This document shows, one piece after another, positions 59,201 through 64,000 of a stretch of DNA of 64,000 nt (within the stretch, counting starts at the first letter, position 1; each line of letters opens with the position of its first letter). The DNA is from Amarolinea aalborgensis (GTDB taxonomy: Bacteria; Chloroflexota; Anaerolineae; SSC4; Amarolineaceae), in NCBI RefSeq assembly GCF_900491745.1, contig NZ_UETR01000002.1, positions 186,001 through 250,000 of the forward strand, in the 5' to 3' direction. The notes beneath the pieces are model-generated. The model was not told where the DNA came from. It ran no database searches and saw nothing but the letters and a program-made list of their open reading frames with translations. A program made the translations under genes and the position numbers.

Positions 59201-60514
59201 TTACGTGAGCTTTGCCAGCACGTCGTTCAGCGTAGGGCTTCCGATTTCTTGCAGTTCATAGCCCACGCGCTGCGTGGGGCGGTTGATGCGCAGCACACGC
59301 GTCAGGTCAATCGGGGTGGCGATGATCACCAAGTCGCACGGGATGTTGTTGATGGTCTCTTCCAGGTCGGCGACCTGGGCATCGCCGTAGCCCATGGCGG
59401 GCAGCACGGCGCCGGTGCGCGGATATTTGATGTAGGTGTCGGCAATCGTGCGCACGGCATAGGGGCGCGGGTCAATAATCTCGGCCGCGCCAAAGCGCCG
59501 CGCAGCCACCACGCCGGCGCCATAGGCCATCTCTCCATGCGTCAGCGTGGGGCCGTCTTCTACCACCAGCACCGCCTGGCCGCGGATGGCCGCTGGATCA
59601 CTGACCGAAATGGGTGAAGCCGCTTCGATCATGATCGCCTTCGGATTGACGCTCCGCACGCTGTCGCGCACGCGGGTGATCGGGTCAAGGTCTGCGGTGT
59701 CCACCTTGTTGATGACCACCACATCAGCCATGCGCAGGTTCGTCTCTCCTGGGTGGTAGGTCAGTTCGTGTCCTGCACGGTGCGGATCGGCCACCACGAT
59801 GTAGATATCCGGCTTGTAGAAGGGGAAGTCATTGTTGCCGCCGTCCCACACGACCACATCGGCCTCTTCCTCGGCCGCGCGCAAGATGCGCTCGTAATCC
59901 ACGCCTGCGTAGACCACCACCCCGCGGTCGAGATGCGGCTCGTACTCCTCGCGCTCCTCAATCGTGCACTGGTGCGCGTCCAAATCCTGGTACGAGGCAA
60001 ATCGTTGGCATGCCTGGCTGACCAGGTCGCCATAGGGCATGGGATGCCGCACCGCAGCGACCTTTTTGCCCTGGCCGCGCAGAATGTCGCACACGCGGCG
60101 CGTGGTTTGGCTCTTGCCGGAGCCGGTGCGCACGGCGCCGATGGCAACCACTGGCTTGCGCGAGGTGAGCATCGTGGCATGTGGGCCAAGCAGGCGGAAA
60201 TCAGCGCCCGCGGCCATCACCTGCGATGCCTTGTGCATCACATACTCGTGCGCCACATCGCTGTAGGCAAACACCACCTGATCCACGGCCAGCTCGGCAA
60301 TGAGGCGGGTAAGATCAGATTCGGGATAAATTGGGATGCCATCAGGGTAGAGCGGGCCAGCCAATGCCGCCGGATAGCGACGCCCATCAATGTTGGGAAT
60401 CTGCGTTGCGGTGAAGGCGACGACCGCGTATTCCTCGCGGCCACGGAAATAGACATTGAAATTGTGGAAATCGCGCCCGGCGGCGCCCATGATCAAAACT
60501 CGTTGCTTCACCAT
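59201..60514 (-). CDS. Cyclic 2,3-diphosphoglycerate synthetase-like P-loop protein
   Basis: A 437-aa nucleotide-binding protein. The N-terminal VLIMGAAGRDFHNFNVYFRG is a Rossmann-like start. The P-loop is IGAVRTGSGKSQTTRRV near residue 130, then VVVWDGGNNDFPFY, VVINKVDTAD (NKxD GTP-specificity motif) and LVVEDGPTLTHGEMAYGAGV. The last motifs match archaeal cPGS, which makes the thermolyte cyclic 2,3-diphosphoglycerate. In mesophilic bacteria homologues are common but their product is unproven. ATG 60514 gives the right N-terminus; the ribosome site is a weak AAAGGA. Confidence 0.8.
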   Translation of the reverse strand: MVKQRVLIMGAAGRDFHNFNVYFRGREEYAVVAFTATQIPNIDGRRYPAALAGPLYPDGIPIYPESDLTRLIAELAVDQVVFAYSDVAHEYVMHKASQVMAAGADFRLLGPHATMLTSRKPVVAIGAVRTGSGKSQTTRRVCDILRGQGKKVAAVRHPMPYGDLVSQACQRFASYQDLDAHQCTIEEREEYEPHLDRGVVVYAGVDYERILRAAEEEADVVVWDGGNNDFPFYKPDIYIVVADPHRAGHELTYHPGETNLRMADVVVINKVDTADLDPITRVRDSVRSVNPKAIMIEAASPISVSDPAAIRGQAVLVVEDGPTLTHGEMAYGAGVVAARRFGAAEIIDPRPYAVRTIADTYIKYPRTGAVLPAMGYGDAQVADLEETINNIPCDLVIIATPIDLTRVLRINRPTQRVGYELQEIGSPTLNDVLAKLT

Positions 60515-60598
60515 TGAATGTTGGTCCTTTCTGATGGACGGTTTCCAGCGGGTGCGCCTATGCACCGCTTGACAACGATCGTCAGTGTAGTTGTGCGG

Positions 60599-61036
60599 TC
60601 AAGGTTTCTTGCTTTTACGTTCGGCGCTGGCCGTGCTCTTATTCACGATGCTGCCGAGAACTCCGTTGATGAAACGAGGGCTGCTGTCGCTGCCGAAGTC
60701 TTTGGCCAGTTCGATGGCCTCGTTGATGACTACTTTGACAGGGGCATCGCGCGTGATTGTCATTTCACACAGCGCCATGCGCAGGAGGTTGCGGTCAATC
60801 ACTGCCACTTGTTCGAGCGGCCACTCGGGCGCATGCTGTTGGATGATGGCGTCCAACTTGGCCCTGTTTTCCAGCACCGTGAAAAAGAGGCGCCGCGCGA
60901 ACGACTCGGCTTCGACATCGGTTGGATCTTCTACCAACCGGTTATCAATGACCAGCAATGGGTCATGATGAACCGTATCCGTTTCATAGAGCGCCTGGAG
61001 CACGATGGTCCGGGCTTGGCGACGGGCTGCTTTCAC
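60599..61036 (-). CDS. nusB: Transcription antitermination factor NusB
   Basis: A 145-aa helical RNA-binding protein that acts with NusE in rRNA antitermination. RRQARTIVLQALYETD, VIDRNLLRMALCEM and VVINEAIELAKDFGSDSSPR with FINGVLGSI are the family signatures in order. The start is GTG 61036 with AAGGAG 8 bases upstream. It follows the Asp23 gene, a pairing common in Gram-positive bacteria and Chloroflexota. Confidence 0.95.
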   Translation of the reverse strand: MKAARRQARTIVLQALYETDTVHHDPLLVIDNRLVEDPTDVEAESFARRLFFTVLENRAKLDAIIQQHAPEWPLEQVAVIDRNLLRMALCEMTITRDAPVKVVINEAIELAKDFGSDSSPRFINGVLGSIVNKSTASAERKSKKP

Positions 61037-61072
61037 ACCGATAGCTCCTTGTTTTGCTCTTGACGTGCTGTC

Positions 61073-61519
61073 TTAGCGGCGGCGCGCACGATGTTCCGCG
61101 GCGTTTTCTTGGCCCCCGCTGCCCATCTCAACCGCGTCAATGTGCACATTGACCTCGCGCGTTTTCATGTCCACCATGGTCTGCATGGCGCGTGTGATCT
61201 CAGTCTGCAGCGTTTGGGCCAACTCGCGCATGTTGACTTGACTTGACACCACCAGCCGCACACCCACGGCCACGCTGTTATCCTGGGCCAGCTCGATCCG
61301 TAAACCGTCCGCGCTGGCGGTGCGCGTTTTGCCAATGCTGCCTAATTTGGGCATGCTGTGGTTTGAGAAGCGCACCACGCCTTCCTGGCTCAAGACAGTT
61401 TGACGCACAATGGTCAGAAGGACTTCGGGTGCGATGGTTACGCGGCCCAGGTGTGCGCTGTCGCTGACAACGCCGACTTCGCCCGCAGCCATCTCGGCGG
61501 CTTCTTTTTCTTGTTTCAT
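61073..61519 (-). CDS. Asp23/Gls24-family protein
   Basis: A 148-aa protein of the Asp23/Gls24 alkaline-shock family. LGRVTIAPEVLLTIVRQTVL and VGVRLVVSSQVNMRELAQTL with VNVHIDAVEM are the typical strand-helix units. Members are linked to cell-envelope stress in firmicutes; the mechanism is unknown. ATG 61519 has AGGAAGG directly upstream; the longer frame extends toward fabG. Positioned between fabG and nusB. Confidence 0.88.
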   Translation of the reverse strand: MKQEKEAAEMAAGEVGVVSDSAHLGRVTIAPEVLLTIVRQTVLSQEGVVRFSNHSMPKLGSIGKTRTASADGLRIELAQDNSVAVGVRLVVSSQVNMRELAQTLQTEITRAMQTMVDMKTREVNVHIDAVEMGSGGQENAAEHRARRR

Positions 61520-61603
61520 GGCCTTCCTGTTCCGTAACGGCGTCTTGTCGTCGGGCGCAACGCTGACATCTGCCTGCAAGGGGGCAGGCGCGATGGCGTT
61601 CTG

Positions 61604-62353
61604 CTACTGCATCACCAGTCCACCGTCTACGCTCAGCACCTGCCCGGTGATGAAGCTGGCGCCGGGGGATGCAAAAAACGCAACCGCCTCGGCGATATCC
61701 TCGCCTGTGCCCAAACGGCCCAACGGCGTCATCGCAATCGCCTGCTGGCGCGCCTCTTCTGGCAGCACCTCGGTCAAGGCGGTAGGGATGAAACCAGGCG
61801 CAATGGCGTTCACCGTTACCTGACGCGAGCCAACTTCTTTGGCCAGGCTCTTCGTGAAGCCGATGATGCCGGCCTTCGACGCGGCGTAGTTGGTTTGGCC
61901 GGCCGCGCCCGACAGGCCCACGACCGAGGTAATGTTGATGATGCGCCCTGACCGCTGCTTGAGCATGGGCCGTAGCACCGCTTTCGAGCAGTTGTAGACG
62001 CTCTTCAGATTCGTGGTGATCACGGCGTCCCAATCGGCCTCTTTCATCATCATGATCAGATTATCGCGTGTCGTGCCGGCGTTGTTCACCAGGATGTCAA
62101 TGCGACCGTAGGCGCTGAGCGTCGCCTTGACCAGCGCGGCCGCTTCCTCCACCACACTCACATCGGCCTGCACCACGAGGGCCTCTCCGCCGGCTGCTTT
62201 GATCTCAGCCGCCAGCGCGACCGACGCGTCGGCGCTGGCGCGATGATTGATCACTACCTTGGCTCCGCGCGCGGCCAACAGCCGCGCCACGGCCGCTCCA
62301 ATGCCGCGCGAAGCGCCGGTGACAATGGCCACTTGACCGTCAAGCGAGTTCAC
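61604..62353 (-). CDS. fabG: 3-oxoacyl-[acyl-carrier-protein] reductase
   Basis: A 249-aa short-chain dehydrogenase that reduces beta-ketoacyl-ACP in fatty-acid elongation. The cofactor motif is VTGASRGIGAAVARLLA, NNAGTTRD follows, and the catalytic Ser-Tyr-Lys appears as ITSVVGLSG and NYAASKAGIIGF. The C-terminal GQVLSVDGGLVM is standard. It starts 23 bases after the fabD stop, so the two are one unit, which fits the FabG role over other SDRs. Confidence 0.95.
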   Translation of the reverse strand: MNSLDGQVAIVTGASRGIGAAVARLLAARGAKVVINHRASADASVALAAEIKAAGGEALVVQADVSVVEEAAALVKATLSAYGRIDILVNNAGTTRDNLIMMMKEADWDAVITTNLKSVYNCSKAVLRPMLKQRSGRIINITSVVGLSGAAGQTNYAASKAGIIGFTKSLAKEVGSRQVTVNAIAPGFIPTALTEVLPEEARQQAIAMTPLGRLGTGEDIAEAVAFFASPGASFITGQVLSVDGGLVMQ

Positions 62354-62376
62354 AGCTGCCTTTCCTCCATCAATGA

Positions 62377-63321
62377 CTACAGGAGCGCGCGCATCTGTTC
62401 GATGCCTGCCGCATCGCCGACATTGAGCGCGCCCACATCCTTGACAATCCGTTTCACCAATCCCGTCAAAACGTTGCCCGCGCCGATCTCGATGAACAAG
62501 TCAGCGCCTTCCGCAGCCATCATGCGTACAGAGTCCTCCCAGCGCACACCAGCCGTCAACTGGCCCACGAGTTCGCGGCGGATTTCCTCCACCGTGGTCA
62601 AGGGCAGCGCGGTGATGTTGCTGACCACGGGCGTACGCGGGGGCCAGAGGTCAGTCGCCGTAATGGCCCGGCTCATCTCCACAGCCGCCGGCGCCATCAA
62701 AGGCGAATGGGCGGCAATACTGATGGGCAGGCGGATGGATTTGCGCGCGCCGCGTGCCTTGGCAATCTCCAGAGCCTGCGCCAGCGACGCGTCATCGCCT
62801 GAGATGACTACCTGACCGGGGCTGTTGTAATTGGCAACCTGCACCACGCCGCCTGTCAAGGTGCGCGCCTCGGCGCACACCGCATCTACCGCGGCGGCAT
62901 CGAGCGCCAAGATGGCAGCCATGCCGCCAGGCGCCGTCTCATCAGCCTCGCCCATGAGCTGGCCGCGCAAACGCACGAGACGCAGGCCGTCGGCAAAACT
63001 GAGCACGCCCGCAGCCACCAGCGCGCTGTATTCCCCCAAACTGTGTCCGGCGACGAACTGAGCTGGTGGAGCCTGACCGAGCGCGGCTTCGATAGCGCGC
63101 CACGCCGCGATGCTGGTGACGAAGAGCGCGGGCTGCGTGTTGATGGTTTGGTTGAGCGCCTCAGCGGGGCCATTGAAGCACAGATCAGACAAGGAAAAAC
63201 CAAGCAGCTGGTCAGCTTCGGCAAAGACGGCGGCAGCCGCGGCGAGGGAGCCGGCCAGGGCCTGCCCCATGCCGACAACCTGCGAGCCTTGACCAGGGAA
63301 GATGTAGGCAATATGTGGCAT
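62377..63321 (-). CDS. fabD: Malonyl-CoA:ACP transacylase
   Basis: A 314-aa acyltransferase that loads malonate on ACP. IAYIFPGQGSQVVGMGQAL opens the fold, AGHSLGEYSALVAAG carries the catalytic Ser near residue 92, and IAAHSPLM holds the catalytic His. FIEIGAGNVLTGLVKRI closes it. ATG 63321 begins MPHIAYIF. It is followed by fabG. The usual fabH and acpP are not between rpmF and fabD here. Confidence 0.96.
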   Translation of the reverse strand: MPHIAYIFPGQGSQVVGMGQALAGSLAAAAAVFAEADQLLGFSLSDLCFNGPAEALNQTINTQPALFVTSIAAWRAIEAALGQAPPAQFVAGHSLGEYSALVAAGVLSFADGLRLVRLRGQLMGEADETAPGGMAAILALDAAAVDAVCAEARTLTGGVVQVANYNSPGQVVISGDDASLAQALEIAKARGARKSIRLPISIAAHSPLMAPAAVEMSRAITATDLWPPRTPVVSNITALPLTTVEEIRRELVGQLTAGVRWEDSVRMMAAEGADLFIEIGAGNVLTGLVKRIVKDVGALNVGDAAGIEQMRALL

Positions 63322-63349
63322 AGTCGGATGTAAAGTAATCGCTACGAAA

Positions 63350-63397
63350 GACGAAGGACGAATTTAGGCTGCCAGGCGCTGCGTTTCGTCCTTCGTC
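63350..63397. terminator. 13-bp stem-loop between rpmF and fabD
   Basis: GACGAAGGACGAA (63350-63362) is a perfect inverted copy of TTCGTCCTTCGTC (63385-63397) with a 22-base loop. It lies in the 247-base gap after rpmF. There is no T run, so it could be an RNA-processing site, a Rho-independent remnant or a repeat. A 33-codon minus-strand frame (63421-63522) in the same gap is not supported by other evidence. Confidence 0.5.
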
Positions 63398-63568
63398 ATC
63401 AAAGTGCGGCGGGTGTTCGGTTAAACCGGCGCCGCGTTGAGCATGGTCGCGCCGTAGAGGGAAAGCGTTGACGGCAGCCGTTCGGTAGGCATCAGCTTGA
63501 CCATGCCTGCATTCGCCCCCATCAGCGCCGGTCACTATCGCCGTGTTCCCCATTCGGCGTCGGCTTGC

Positions 63569-63775
63569 TTATGCGGCCGGCTTCTTCTTGTCTTTGTCTT
63601 CCTGTTTGACTACTTCGACGCCCTTGTAGTATCCGCAGCTTGGGCAAACCTGGTGCGCCATGCGCGGCGTCTTGCAGTGAGGGCACTCTACCAGGTTAGG
63701 CAGCGTGATGGCGTCGTGCGCGCGGCGGCGATGCGTGCGGCCATGCGAGAAACGACGTTTCGTTAATGGTGGCAT
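63569..63775 (-). CDS. rpmF: 50S ribosomal protein L32
   Basis: A 68-aa ribosomal protein. MPPLTKRRFSHGRTHRRRAH is the typical basic start, slightly varied from the usual P-K-x-x-x-S-x-x-R form. CPHCKTPRMAHQVCPSCGYY supplies the four zinc cysteines. The Lys-rich tail KQEDKDKKKPAA is an extension. It lies 108 bases after the yceD stop, the usual pairing for these two genes. Confidence 0.95.
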   Translation of the reverse strand: MPPLTKRRFSHGRTHRRRAHDAITLPNLVECPHCKTPRMAHQVCPSCGYYKGVEVVKQEDKDKKKPAA

Positions 63776-63883
63776 TGGTGAACAATCTCCTCTAGACTCT
63801 TTTGGTATCTTGTGTTTTATTCGTGAGCCCGCCGCTGGTTGCCTGCCCGTTGGGGTAATCCAGGGGCGCAGTCCCCACATACG

Positions 63884-64000
63884 TCACGTATTCAATAAAC
63901 GGCTCAAGGCCGCCCAACGTGCATCTTCAGACTCGCGTTGGCACCCACACGGGCCTTCGTTGAGATCTTGCCCGCAATTGGAGCATAGTCCCCGGCAGTC
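63884..64000 (-). CDS. yceD: YceD/DUF177 family protein, C-terminal end (cut by window edge)
   Basis: The last 38 codons read DCRGLCSNCGQDLNEGPCGC then QRESEDARWAALSRLLNT before a TGA at 63886-63884. The C-x-G-L-C-x-x-C-G-x-x-L-N pattern is the conserved zinc-binding end of YceD (DUF177), a protein linked to 23S rRNA accumulation and regularly encoded next to rpmF. The rest lies beyond the right edge. Confidence 0.88.
   Translation of the reverse strand, partial: DCRGLCSNCGQDLNEGPCGCQRESEDARWAALSRLLNT

Noticed and set aside
63421..63522. 33-codon minus-strand ORF between rpmF and fabD
   Set aside because: It is short, unrecognised and has no clear ribosome site; mentioned with the stem-loop but not called as a gene.

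Overview
The window is GC-rich (visibly about 60% or more) bacterial chromosome, densely coded with many 4-base ATGA/GTGA gene overlaps. The gene content suggests a member of the Chloroflexota, probably an Anaerolineae-like lineage. The pointers are a TrpB2-type tryptophan synthase beta chain, a class II PurE, a Hox-type hydrogenase with a complete hyp set, a Uma2 nuclease, a cyclic-diphosphoglycerate-synthetase-like GTPase, an Asp23-NusB pair, and HlyD and ABC-2 genes without TolC. The taxon is inference; there is no rRNA here to confirm it.

Layout. 1-5.3 kb: purine genes on the minus strand (purA-purB and purC-purE-purF), split by a plus-strand HEPN/MNT toxin-antitoxin pair. 5.3-8.7 kb: a palindromic 30-bp tandem repeat, trpB2, two paralogous EEP-family hydrolases and tatA. 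8.9-12.1 kb (plus): lutB-lutC-tatB-tatC, apparently started from a leaderless promoter. 12.1-21.5 kb (minus): hypA-B-F-C-D-E followed by hoxU-Y-H and the maturation protease, that is, everything needed to make and mature a [NiFe] hydrogenase except hoxE and hoxF. A Rex-like operator overlaps the predicted hoxU start site. 21.5-24.4 kb: a looser, AT-richer stretch with a transposase relic, a nucleotidyltransferase gene broken by one stop codon, a lipoprotein and tRNA-Arg(CCG). 24.4-27.6 kb: a primary-type sigma factor, a disordered basic protein and an S1-domain protein.

27.9-32.1 kb (plus): GNAT acetyltransferase, homoserine dehydrogenase, fructose-1,6-bisphosphatase and tryptophanase. A MITE-like composite element with terminal inverted repeats and a target duplication (32.8-33.2 kb) lies just upstream of the queG promoter. 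34.6-41.4 kb: MoaB/MogA-like protein, galT, AMMECR1, acyl-CoA dehydrogenase, PAP2 phosphatase, two nucleotidyltransferases and Uma2. 41.5-47.2 kb (plus): an ABC-2 export operon with one permease, two separate ATPases and an adaptor made of two complete HlyD/YbhG-like units fused in tandem. 47.3-52.5 kb: DNA alkylation repair protein, a small monooxygenase-fold protein, a GH57-type glycosidase and a HEAT-repeat protein.

52.5-64 kb (minus): HAD hydrolase and MFS transporter, a Phd/VapC module, acyl-CoA synthetase, arginase, a cPGS-like GTPase, nusB, asp23, fabG, fabD, rpmF and the 3' end of yceD.

A less obvious layer runs through the window. An identical 22-bp element (begins CTCGACTGAGC, ends GCCGAAGTC) lies inside hypA and at the start of an ABC ATPase gene. 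Expanded relatives lie inside the GH57 gene and in the MITE-like element, so a small dispersed repeat seems to have entered coding sequences while keeping them open.
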